NCBI GenBank assembly: GCA_963605405.1 | Contig: CAVCUP010000002.1 | Coordinates: 124,001-188,000 of the forward strand | From: Paratractidigestivibacter sp963605405 | GTDB lineage: Bacteria; Actinomycetota; Coriobacteriia; Coriobacteriales; Atopobiaceae | Length of the DNA stretch: 64,000 nt | Reading direction: 5' to 3' | Shown: piece by piece, positions 42,401 to 50,059 of the stretch | Position numbering within the stretch: position 1 is the stretch's first letter | How the letters are laid out: every line of letters starts with the position of its first letter | Program-made: the position numbers and the translations under genes | The notes under the pieces: generated by a model | Database searches by the model: none | Told to the model about the DNA's origin: nothing | What the model saw: only the letters and a program-made list of their open reading frames with translations

Positions 42401-43657
42401 ATGAACCAGTGTCCCGCCACCGAGCTCAAGGAGAGGCTCGTCCCCGTCGTCTTGGGCGGAGACGTGCTCGCGTACTCCTACGCGCGCTGCTTCCACGAGG
42501 CCTACGGCGTCCGGACCATGGTCGTGTCCGGCGTGGACGTCAAGTTCACCTCGTCGAGCCGATTCACCGACTACCGCGTCGACCCGGCGATGGGGAAGGG
42601 CGACGAGGCCATCGCCGCCATGCTGCGCGAGCTCGGCGCCGAGCTCTGCGCGCAGGGCAAGGTCGCCGTCCTTCTCGGCAGCGCTGACTGGCACGTGCGC
42701 ACGATCTCCAAGCACAAAGACGAGCTCGAGCAGTGGTTCTTCGTGCCCTACAACGATTTCGCGCTTCTCGAAGACATCACCCAGAAGGGCCGTTTCTACG
42801 CCATTTGCGAGGAACTCGGCATGGCATACCCCGCTACGAGGCTCTTCGACTGCTCGGATGCGTCGGCCGACCTCGATGTGGGGGGCTTCACCTTCCCGCT
42901 CATCGCCAAGCCGTCCAACTCGGCGCGCTACGACACGATGTCCTTCGAGGGCAAGGAAAAGATCTACACGGCAAAAGACGCCAACGACCTGCGGCGTATT
43001 TTCTCTCTTCTTCACGAGGCCGGCTACGATAAGGAGCTCGTCGTGCAGGATTTCATCCCCGGCGACGACGACGCCATCCGCTCGCTCACCACGTACTCCG
43101 TGGAAGGCGGGCGCGTGGCCGCGGTGTCCGGCGGGCAGGTCATCCTGCAGGACCACTCCCCGGCGCGAATCGGCAACCCGTCGTGTATCCTGCTCGAGCG
43201 CTCCGAGCAGCTCATCGAGGACGCGAAGCGCTTCTGCGAGCACGTCGGGTACCGCGGCTTCGCGAACTTCGACGCCAAGTTCGACGCGCGCGACGGCAAA
43301 TACAAGTTCTTCGAGGTGAACGTGCGCCCCGGGGCGAACACCTGGTATATGGCCCTGGGCGGCGTGAACTTCGCCAAGCTCATCGTCGAGGACTTCGTGC
43401 TCGGTCGCGATCTCGGCTACTCCGAGGCCTACGAAGAAGGCCTCTACAGCCTCGTTCCGCGCGACGTGGTGCGCGATTTCGTGCCCGATGTCCGGGTCCG
43501 TGAGCGGGCCCTCGCGCTCTTCGACGCGGGGAGGGCCGCCTCGCCGCTCGACTACGCGCCCGACACGCTGCGGCACAAGTTCTGGTCCTGGCTGCGCGGT
43601 GCGCGTCAGTACAAGAAGTACGAGCAGTATCTCGGCAAGGCCCCGGATCGGCGCTGA
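42401..43657 (+). CDS. ATP-grasp ligase, D-aspartate ligase (Asl)-like
   Basis: A 418-residue ATP-grasp enzyme. The start (VPVVLGGDVLAYSYARCFHE, AYGVRTMVV) and the HKDELEQWFFVPYNDFALLE and GRFYAICEELGMAYPATRLF stretches strongly recall the D-aspartate ligase that builds interpeptide bridges in Enterococcus faecium. ATP-grasp blocks are LIAKPSNSARYD, VVQDFIPGDDDAIRS and FFEVNVRPGANTWYM. Activated D-Asp would be attached to the peptidoglycan precursor side chain. Orn-Asp cross-links (A4beta type) reported for Collinsella, if recalled rightly, would fit. GGAGGAA precedes ATG 42401. The assignment is from remembered similarity. Confidence 0.7.
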   Translation: MNQCPATELKERLVPVVLGGDVLAYSYARCFHEAYGVRTMVVSGVDVKFTSSSRFTDYRVDPAMGKGDEAIAAMLRELGAELCAQGKVAVLLGSADWHVRTISKHKDELEQWFFVPYNDFALLEDITQKGRFYAICEELGMAYPATRLFDCSDASADLDVGGFTFPLIAKPSNSARYDTMSFEGKEKIYTAKDANDLRRIFSLLHEAGYDKELVVQDFIPGDDDAIRSLTTYSVEGGRVAAVSGGQVILQDHSPARIGNPSCILLERSEQLIEDAKRFCEHVGYRGFANFDAKFDARDGKYKFFEVNVRPGANTWYMALGGVNFAKLIVEDFVLGRDLGYSEAYEEGLYSLVPRDVVRDFVPDVRVRERALALFDAGRAASPLDYAPDTLRHKFWSWLRGARQYKKYEQYLGKAPDRR

Positions 43658-43740
43658 GGCCCTCGCCTCAGGCGCCTTGCGCGACGCGAAAGCCCGCGCC
43701 TCCCCGTTTTTCGTCCCGCGAGGCGTCTCGACATAAAACG

Positions 43741-43774
43741 GCGCCCCGGCGACGCAGCGACGTCGCCGGGGCGC
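43741..43774. terminator. Bidirectional terminator
   Basis: GCGCCCCGGCGACG pairs perfectly with CGTCGCCGGGGCGC around CAGCGA. TTTG follows, and AAAACG precedes (T-run for the minus strand). It lies between convergent ATP-grasp and FemAB genes. Confidence 0.9.
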
Positions 43775-43839
43775 TTTGCTCTGGCAAGAGGCGCCCGTTC
43801 CCGTGTTCGGCGGGCAACGTGCGCCTGGCCGCCGCTCCG

Positions 43840-44868
43840 CTACCTGTCGCGGAGCTTCTTCGCGGCGCAGAGGGCGCCGTAGAAGCCCTTGCGGACCACG
43901 AGGTCGCGGTCGGGCGCTACGTCCACCACGCCGTTCTTGGCGAACTTGGTCTTGAACTCGTTCAGGCCCATGAGCTCGGGCGCGAAGTCGCTGCCGATGC
44001 CCATCATGTCGTAGTCGGCGCAGCCCTTGTTCTGGAAGAGGTCCACGCACTCGAAGAGCACGAGCTTGTCGGTCACGTGCTGGCGCATGCTCTCGGAGCG
44101 GGAGGCCCCGTAGTAGCGCACCGCGCGCGTGCCGGAGATGGTGACGATGGACCAGGTGACCACGCGCCCGTCGATGCGCCCGGCATAGACGCGGCAGTGC
44201 TCGGGCCCGAGGATGCGGATCATGTCCTCGTAGTCGGAGCAGGGCGCGGGAACGAAGTCGTCGCGCTTGCCCGTCTCGACCATGACGTCGTAGTACTCGG
44301 CGAAGGACTCGGCCGCGAGCTCGGTCTCGTCGGCGCAGACGGCCGGGCTCTCGCGCAGCGCCTTGCGGACGTCGCGGCGCCCGCGCGGCTTCATGCGGCC
44401 GAGGATGTCCTCCTCCGTGCCGCCCGCGAGGTCGATGACCACGGTCTGGTTGTACGGGCGCGTGGAGAGGACCGGACGCACGCAGTCCGGCTCGCCGGCC
44501 GCGGCTAGGCGGCAGAAGACGACCTTCTTATCGGCGCCGCGCAGGTAGGACGCCAGCGCCGCCAGGGCCTCGGCCTCGAGCGCCTCGTCGCGCTCGGCGA
44601 CCCAGACGGGTCCGTGGGCGCTTCTCAGGTAGTGGTAGCCGTGGGTCTCGTAGTCGAGGAGGCTCAGCAGCGCGACGGTCGCGCCGTCGCGGGTGAGCTC
44701 GAGGCAGCCCCAGGGGGCGCGGCCGGGAATGGTGGCCTGGTACTCGGCCCAGGCGCGGGTCTGCTCGATGGGGAGGTTCACGCCGAGCTCGGCGGCCTTC
44801 TGCTCGAGCTCGGAGATGCCGATCTTGTTGACCTGAATCAAAAGACGCTCCAGTTGGTCGATATTCAC
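43840..44868 (-). CDS. FemAB/MurM-family peptidyltransferase
   Basis: A 342-residue protein of the FemABX family, which transfer amino acids from aminoacyl-tRNA to lipid II side chains. Two GNAT-like halves are visible: PIEQTRAWAEYQATIPGRAP, YHYLRSAHGPVW, LAGGTEEDILGRMKPRGRRD and the family end LNEFKTKFAKNGVVDVAP. The usual long helical arm is short. GTG 44868 is the only sensible start and has no Shine-Dalgarno. A TAGAAT -10 lies about ten bases upstream, so the mRNA may have almost no leader. Divergent from uvrC, it sits beside the Asl-like ligase, suggesting bridge synthesis. Confidence 0.82.
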   Translation of the reverse strand: MNIDQLERLLIQVNKIGISELEQKAAELGVNLPIEQTRAWAEYQATIPGRAPWGCLELTRDGATVALLSLLDYETHGYHYLRSAHGPVWVAERDEALEAEALAALASYLRGADKKVVFCRLAAAGEPDCVRPVLSTRPYNQTVVIDLAGGTEEDILGRMKPRGRRDVRKALRESPAVCADETELAAESFAEYYDVMVETGKRDDFVPAPCSDYEDMIRILGPEHCRVYAGRIDGRVVTWSIVTISGTRAVRYYGASRSESMRQHVTDKLVLFECVDLFQNKGCADYDMMGIGSDFAPELMGLNEFKTKFAKNGVVDVAPDRDLVVRKGFYGALCAAKKLRDR

Positions 44869-44878
44869 AGATGTATTA

Positions 44879-44884
44879 ATTCTA
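44879..44884 (-). promoter_or_regulatory. -10 box of FemAB gene (near-leaderless)
   Basis: The complement reads TAGAAT, 10 bases before GTG 44868, giving a predicted leader of only about 0-4 nt. Confidence 0.45.
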
Positions 44885-44915
44885 GGGCCCGGCGGGCGGG
44901 GCCTTATGGGCCGGT

Positions 44916-44921
44916 TACACT
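44916..44921 (+). promoter_or_regulatory. -10 box of uvrC
   Basis: TACACT lies 45 bases upstream of GTG 44966. It is divergent from the FemAB promoter. Confidence 0.45.
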
Positions 44922-44965
44922 TTCTAGGAAACCCCCATTGCAGCCGCGTGCCGTAAAGGAGCGTC

Positions 44966-46996
44966 GTGTCCGAAGACGACCGCGAGATAAGCCCCGTGCC
45001 CGATGCCGCCGACCGCGCCGCCGCGCGCGAGCACGTCGCGGCCGCCATCAACGGCCTCGCGAGCCTCGTCGACCAGGTCGCGCTCGTCCCCACCGATCCG
45101 GGTTGCTACCTGTGGAAGGACGCCTCCGGCACCGTCGTCTACGTGGGCAAGGCCAAGAATCTTCGCGCGCGCCTGCGCCAGTACGTCACCCTCACCGACG
45201 ACCGGCAGAAGATTCCGCTGATGATGCAGGTCGTGCGCTCCTTCGACTACGTGGTCGTCGGCTCCGAGCACGAGGCCCTCGTCCTCGAGCGCAACCTCAT
45301 CGCCCAGTACCACCCCTACTTCAACGTCGACTTCAAGGACGACAAGTCCTATCCCTACATCGCCATCACGGAGTCCGACGTCTTCCCGGCCATCAAGTAC
45401 ACGCGCGAGAAGCACCGCAAGGGGACGCGCTACTTCGGTCCTTATACCGACGCCAAGGCCGCCCGCGAGACCATCGACACCCTGCGCAAGTTCGTGCCCA
45501 TCTGCACCGCGACCTGCGCCGAGTGGAAGCGCGCCAAGCGCCTGCTCGACCGCGAGCCCGACCAGGCCTCCGTCGCGAACATCGTGCTCGCGGGCAAGTG
45601 CCGCCCCTGCTTCGACTACCACGTGGGCCGAGGACCCGGCGTCTGCTGCGGCGCCATCGACACGGTCGAGTACGCCCGCCACGTGCGCCAGGTCGAGGAC
45701 TTTCTCCAGGGCAAGAGAAGCGCCATCGTGGGCGAGCTCACCGAGCAGATGCAGGAGGCGGCCGCCGACCTCGACTTCGAGCGGGCGGGCCGCCTCAAGA
45801 AGCGCCTCGAGGGTCTCTCCGCCCTCGATGTCAAGCAGCAGGTCATGTTCGCGCCCGACGTGAACATGGACCTCATCGGCTTCTACCGCGAGGAGACCAT
45901 CAGCTGCGCCTGCGTCTTCGTGGTGCGCGAGGGCCGCACGGTCCGCTCGGTCGAGTTCATCTTGGACAAAGGCGCCGACGTGGGCGAAGACGAGCTCCAG
46001 GCGGGCTTCGTCAAGCGCTACTACGACGAGACCGCCGACGTCCCCGCCGAGGTCTGCCTCTCCGTCGCGCTCGCGGACGCCGACGTCATCGCCGGCTGGC
46101 TCTCCGAGAAGCGCGGCCACAACGTCCGTCTCCACCGTCCCCAGCGCGGCGAGAAGAAGCGCCTGCTCGAGATGGCCGCCGCCAATGCCCGCCATGCCCT
46201 CATGCGCTATATGGTCCGCACCGGCTATGCCGATGACCGCACGAACCAGGCCCTCATGCAGCTCGAGAGCGCCCTTGCCCTCGACGCGCCGCCCATGCGC
46301 ATCGAGTGCTTCGACATCTCGACCCTGCACGGGCACTTCACCGTGGCGTCGATGGTCGTCTTCACCAACGGCCGGCCGGACAAGTCGCAGTACCGACGCT
46401 TCAAGATTCAGACCCCGCTCACCGAGGCGAACGACTTCGTGAGCATGTCCGAGGTGCTGGGCCGGCGCTACGCGCCCGAGCGCATGGCGGACGAGCGCTT
46501 CGGCAGCCGTCCCGACCTGCTCGTGGTCGACGGCGGCAAGCCGCAGCTCACGGCGGCCATGAACCAGCTCGCCGAGCTGGGGCTCGACATCCCGGTCTGC
46601 GGCCTGGCCAAGTCAGACGAGGAGGTGTTTGTCCCCTGGGACGAGACACCGGTCGTGCTGCCCTCGGGCTCGCCCTCGCTCTATCTCATCAAGCAGGTCC
46701 GCGACGAGTCGCACCGCTTCGCCATCACCTTCCACCGTGAGCTGCGCGACAAGGCCATGACGGCCTCGGTCCTGGACGACGTGCCCGGCGTCGGGCCCAA
46801 GCGCAAGCGTCTGCTCATGAAGTCGTTCGGGTCCCTCAAGCGCCTGCGTGCGGCGAGCGAGGAAGAGATAGCGGCCACCGACGGCATCCCCGCCGAGGTC
46901 GCGCGGGCCGTCTGGCAGGCCCTCCATGAGCAGCAGGCGGATGATGCCGAGACCCCTGCCGCCTCTTCGGCAGACAGGCCTGCGGATACAAAATAA
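44966..46996 (+). CDS. uvrC: UvrABC excinuclease subunit C
   Basis: A 676-residue dual-incision endonuclease of nucleotide excision repair. The N-terminal GIY-YIG nuclease (DPGCYLWKDASGTVVYVGKA, then KNLRARLRQYV), the UvrB-binding UVR motif (AAADLDFERAGRLKKRLEGL), the RNase H-like domain (ECFDISTLHGHFTVASMVVF and LLVVDGGKPQLTAA) and the C-terminal HhH pair (LDDVPGVGPKRKRLLMKSFG) are all present. A cysteine-rich insert after the GIY domain (CTATCAEWKRAKRLL, CRPCFDYHVGRGPGVCCG) is the family Fe-S/Zn region. GTG 44966 follows AAAGGAG. It has about 30 extra N-terminal residues before the nuclease core. Confidence 0.97.
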   Translation: MSEDDREISPVPDAADRAAAREHVAAAINGLASLVDQVALVPTDPGCYLWKDASGTVVYVGKAKNLRARLRQYVTLTDDRQKIPLMMQVVRSFDYVVVGSEHEALVLERNLIAQYHPYFNVDFKDDKSYPYIAITESDVFPAIKYTREKHRKGTRYFGPYTDAKAARETIDTLRKFVPICTATCAEWKRAKRLLDREPDQASVANIVLAGKCRPCFDYHVGRGPGVCCGAIDTVEYARHVRQVEDFLQGKRSAIVGELTEQMQEAAADLDFERAGRLKKRLEGLSALDVKQQVMFAPDVNMDLIGFYREETISCACVFVVREGRTVRSVEFILDKGADVGEDELQAGFVKRYYDETADVPAEVCLSVALADADVIAGWLSEKRGHNVRLHRPQRGEKKRLLEMAAANARHALMRYMVRTGYADDRTNQALMQLESALALDAPPMRIECFDISTLHGHFTVASMVVFTNGRPDKSQYRRFKIQTPLTEANDFVSMSEVLGRRYAPERMADERFGSRPDLLVVDGGKPQLTAAMNQLAELGLDIPVCGLAKSDEEVFVPWDETPVVLPSGSPSLYLIKQVRDESHRFAITFHRELRDKAMTASVLDDVPGVGPKRKRLLMKSFGSLKRLRAASEEEIAATDGIPAEVARAVWQALHEQQADDAETPAASSADRPADTK

Positions 46997-47079
46997 TTTA
47001 ATCATCTGATTCGACGACGCGTCGATCGGGCGGCGAGAAGGCCATCGAGGCTTTGTTCTCGATTGCTCCGTATTAGTCG

Positions 47080-47102
47080 TATCTGTTATCCAATACCAGA
47101 TA
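47080..47102. promoter_or_regulatory. Inverted repeat in nan-operon upstream region
   Basis: TATCTG (47080-47085) and CAGATA (47097-47102) flank 11 bases in an AT-rich 326-bp gap between uvrC and the binding-protein gene. Further down, TTGACT (47138-47143) resembles a -35 but no -10 is clear, and ATGCC/GGCAT hairpins occur at about 47191-47206. The gap is clearly regulatory in composition; the exact promoter cannot be fixed by eye. Confidence 0.45.
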
Positions 47103-47322
47103 AATAAATGGCATTTAAAAGGTCATACCACCTGGATTTGACTACGCAAATTTCGAAAGACCGGGGTTGTTTACGCGACCGAACCTTAAAAATGCCGTCA
47201 GTGGCATGAAACATGCCGTTCATCGGCTTTCGTGCATTGCGCGGATACTTGTCTGGGTAGTCTGCCTCTCAAAGGGCGGCCGATGCGCGGCCGCAAGGAG
47301 GATCTAGAGGAAGAGGCAAGAC

Positions 47323-48936
47323 ATGAAGAAGATCGTGGACTCCGCCGTTACCCGTCGCTCGTTCATCGGCGGGTCGGCGCTCGCGGCCACGCTGGGCCTC
47401 GCCGCGTGCGGCGGCTCCGGCTCGAGCTCCAGCACCGACTCCGGCTCCGCTTCGGGCGGCACCGAGGGCGGCGGCACCCTTACCGTGGGCTCGGCCTACT
47501 CGCCCTCGTCCTACGACCCCGCCAACTGCTCCTCCGCGTTCTGCCTCTCGGCGAACTCCAACGTCATGGAGGGCCTGTACAACATCGACTTCACCGACTA
47601 CAGCGTGGTCTCGGGCCTCGCCGACGACCAGCCGACCCAGGTCGACGAGTACACCTATGAGGTCAAGCTCCGCTCCGGCGCCAAGTTCTCCGACGGCACC
47701 GACGTCACCGCCGACGACGTCGTCTTCTCGTTCGAGCGCGCCCGCGCCGACGGCGGCATGTACGTCTCGTTCCTCACCATGTTCGACTCCATCGAGAAGA
47801 AGGACGACACGACGGTGACCGTCAAGTGCAACATCCCGAACTTCTCGCTGCTCGAGCTGCGCCTGGCCATCATCAAGGTCATGCCCAAGACCCTCTCCGA
47901 GGACGACGCCAAGGCCAAGCCCATCGGCTCCGGCCCCTGGATGTACGACGAGATGTCCGACACCTACGTGGTCCTCAAGCCCAACGAGCACTACAACGGC
48001 GCCACCCCTGCCAAGGACAACGAGCTGCGCATCGAGTCGCTCACCGACACCACGGCCCGCACCACCGCCCAGCAGGAGGGCACCACCCTCGTCACCGAGT
48101 CCGTGCCGCCCGAGTCCATCGAGCAGCTCGAGGCCGCCGGCGTCACCATCGACAAGGTCAACGGCTTCGGCACGCGCTTCATCATGTTCAACGTCAAGAA
48201 GGCCCCGTGGGACAACGTCAAGGCCCGTCAGGCCGTCATGTACGCGCTCAATACCGACCAGATGGTCACCAACGCCTTCTCCGGCCTCGCCAACGTGGCC
48301 ACCTCGTACCTGCCCGAGACCTTCTCCAACTACCAGAAGGCCTCCGTGGTCTATACCTACGACGCCGACAAGGCAAAGAGCCTGCTTTCCGAGGCCGGCG
48401 TGACCGCCGGTTCCATTCAGCTGCGCACCACCGATAACGCGCAGGTCGTGGCTATGGGCACCCAGGCCCAGCAGGATCTCCAGGCCCTCGGCTTCACGGT
48501 CGAGCTCGTCTCCGACAAGTCCCCCGCGACCTACGCCGCCATCGACCAGGCCGACGACTCCTGGGACATCCTCATCGCCCCGGGCGACCCGTCCTGCTTC
48601 GGCGGCGACGTCGACCTTCTCCTCAACTGGTGGTTCGGCGACAACGTCTGGATGAAGACCCGTTGCGCATGGAACACCTCAGAGGAGTGGAAGAAGCTCA
48701 ACTCCCTCATGACGCAGGCGCTCGAGGCCTCCGGCAATGACCAGCAGGATCTCTGGGTCCAGTGCTTCGACATCCTCGCGGAGAACGTCGTCCTCTATCC
48801 GCTGATCCAGGTCGTGACCCCCACGGGTTCCTGGCGCGACAACGCGAACCCCGAGGGCGTCAAGGTAAGCAGCAACTTCGAGGGCATCGGCACCACCGGC
48901 GTCCAGCTCACCGGCGTCAGCACCGTCAAGGCCTAA
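47323..48936 (+). CDS. ABC transporter substrate-binding lipoprotein, family 5 (probable sialic acid binder)
   Basis: A 537-residue lipoprotein with twin-arginine signal and lipobox (TRRSFIGGSALAATLGLAAC; acylated Cys29), a Ser/Gly linker, and an SBP_bac_5 domain (SYDPANCSSAFCLSANSNVM, FSDGTDVTADDVVFSFERAR). The family binds peptides, nickel or sugars; SatA of Haemophilus ducreyi and NanB of Bifidobacterium breve are sialic acid members. Because nanA, nanK and nanE follow in the same direction, N-acetylneuraminate or a related sialic acid is the likely ligand (inference). ATG 47323 follows GAGGAAGAGG. A strong hairpin between it and the permease gene probably sets the expression ratio. Confidence 0.88.
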   Translation: MKKIVDSAVTRRSFIGGSALAATLGLAACGGSGSSSSTDSGSASGGTEGGGTLTVGSAYSPSSYDPANCSSAFCLSANSNVMEGLYNIDFTDYSVVSGLADDQPTQVDEYTYEVKLRSGAKFSDGTDVTADDVVFSFERARADGGMYVSFLTMFDSIEKKDDTTVTVKCNIPNFSLLELRLAIIKVMPKTLSEDDAKAKPIGSGPWMYDEMSDTYVVLKPNEHYNGATPAKDNELRIESLTDTTARTTAQQEGTTLVTESVPPESIEQLEAAGVTIDKVNGFGTRFIMFNVKKAPWDNVKARQAVMYALNTDQMVTNAFSGLANVATSYLPETFSNYQKASVVYTYDADKAKSLLSEAGVTAGSIQLRTTDNAQVVAMGTQAQQDLQALGFTVELVSDKSPATYAAIDQADDSWDILIAPGDPSCFGGDVDLLLNWWFGDNVWMKTRCAWNTSEEWKKLNSLMTQALEASGNDQQDLWVQCFDILAENVVLYPLIQVVTPTGSWRDNANPEGVKVSSNFEGIGTTGVQLTGVSTVKA

Positions 48937-48998
48937 AGCGGGGCTCGCAAGCGTCTTGCCGCCCGTTGAGCGGGGACGACGCTCCCAGAGCCGGATGA

Positions 48999-49041
48999 GC
49001 GGCGGGGCCCGAGCGATCAAGGGTTGCTCGGGCCCCGCCGC
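48999..49041 (+). promoter_or_regulatory. 16-bp intercistronic hairpin
   Basis: GCGGCGGGGCCCGAGC (48999-49014) pairs perfectly with 49026-49041 around 11 bases, with no T-run. The position after the binding-protein gene suggests an mRNA 3'-end stabiliser or partial terminator. Confidence 0.75.
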
Positions 49042-49100
49042 ATACCGCGCAGCGCCGCGGAATTTACGCCGCCACAACACAGAGAGAGGGGAGAGGCACC

Positions 49101-50057
49101 GTGAGCAATCTTCTGCGCCTCATCGGAAGGCGCCTGGTCGCGCTGCCGATCATGGCCGTCGCCGTGACCTTTTTGATTTTCTTCCTTATGTCGTTCTCGC
49201 CGGTCGACCCGGCCTACAACGCCCTCGGCGAGAGCGCCACCCCCGAGCAGGTCCAGAAGTACCACGAGGAGTACGGCCTCGACGACCCGTGGCCCGTGCG
49301 CTATGTGCGCTACATGGGCGACCTCGTCCACGGCGACCTGGGCACCTACAGCGCCCGCCGCAACTCCGTGGCCGAGCGCGTGGCCCGTGCCCTGCCCGTG
49401 ACCATGCAGCTCACCTTCCTCGGCCTGCTCATCGGGGCCGTCGTCTCGTTCCTGCTGGGCATCATCGCCGCGCTCTACCGAGACAAATGGCCCGACCAGC
49501 TCATTCGTTTCATATCCATCGCGGGCCTGGCCACGCCGTCGTTCTGGCTGGCGGTCCTTCTCATCCTGGTCTTCTCCTCGTTTTTGCACCTGCTGCCCGC
49601 CTCGGGCGCCCTGCCCGACCCCTTCACGAACTTCTCGGGGTACATGGCCCGCATGATCATGCCCGCCTGTGCGCTCGCGTTCCCGCTCACCGGCCAGATG
49701 ACGCGCATCGTGCGCACCGCGATGGTCGAGGAGCTCGATAAGGACTACGTGCTCACCGCCAAGGGCTCAGGTCTTCCCCAGAAGGTCGTCATCGCGCGCA
49801 ACGTGCTAAGAAACGCCCTTATCACCCCGGTGACCACCCTCGGCATGAAGATCGGCTATCTCATGGGCGGCGCCGTCGTCATCGAGGTCATCTTCAATCT
49901 TCCTGGCATGGGCATGGCCATCCTCGACGGCGTGGCCGGCAACGAGCCCAACCTGATCATGGGCGTCGTCATCGTGGTCGCGCTCTCCTTCATCGTGATC
50001 AACATCGTGGTCGACATGCTGTACCTGCTCATCAACCCCAGGATTAGGAGCGTCTAG
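49101..50057 (+). CDS. ABC transporter permease, DppB/OppB type
   Basis: A 318-residue permease with an N-terminal TM (ALPIMAVAVTFLIFFLM), a periplasmic loop, five more helices and the EAA loop (VLTAKGSGLPQKVVIARNVL), which contacts the ATPases. GTG 49101 follows GAGAGGGGAGAGG. The next gene begins 2 bases after its stop. Confidence 0.93.
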   Translation: MSNLLRLIGRRLVALPIMAVAVTFLIFFLMSFSPVDPAYNALGESATPEQVQKYHEEYGLDDPWPVRYVRYMGDLVHGDLGTYSARRNSVAERVARALPVTMQLTFLGLLIGAVVSFLLGIIAALYRDKWPDQLIRFISIAGLATPSFWLAVLLILVFSSFLHLLPASGALPDPFTNFSGYMARMIMPACALAFPLTGQMTRIVRTAMVEELDKDYVLTAKGSGLPQKVVIARNVLRNALITPVTTLGMKIGYLMGGAVVIEVIFNLPGMGMAILDGVAGNEPNLIMGVVIVVALSFIVINIVVDMLYLLINPRIRSV

Positions 50058-50059
50058 CC

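Noticed and set aside
46997..47322. Riboswitch or tRNA in the AT-rich gap before the nan operon
   Set aside because: Small hairpins are present, but I cannot match any known riboswitch core or cloverleaf with a GTTCRA-type T-loop.
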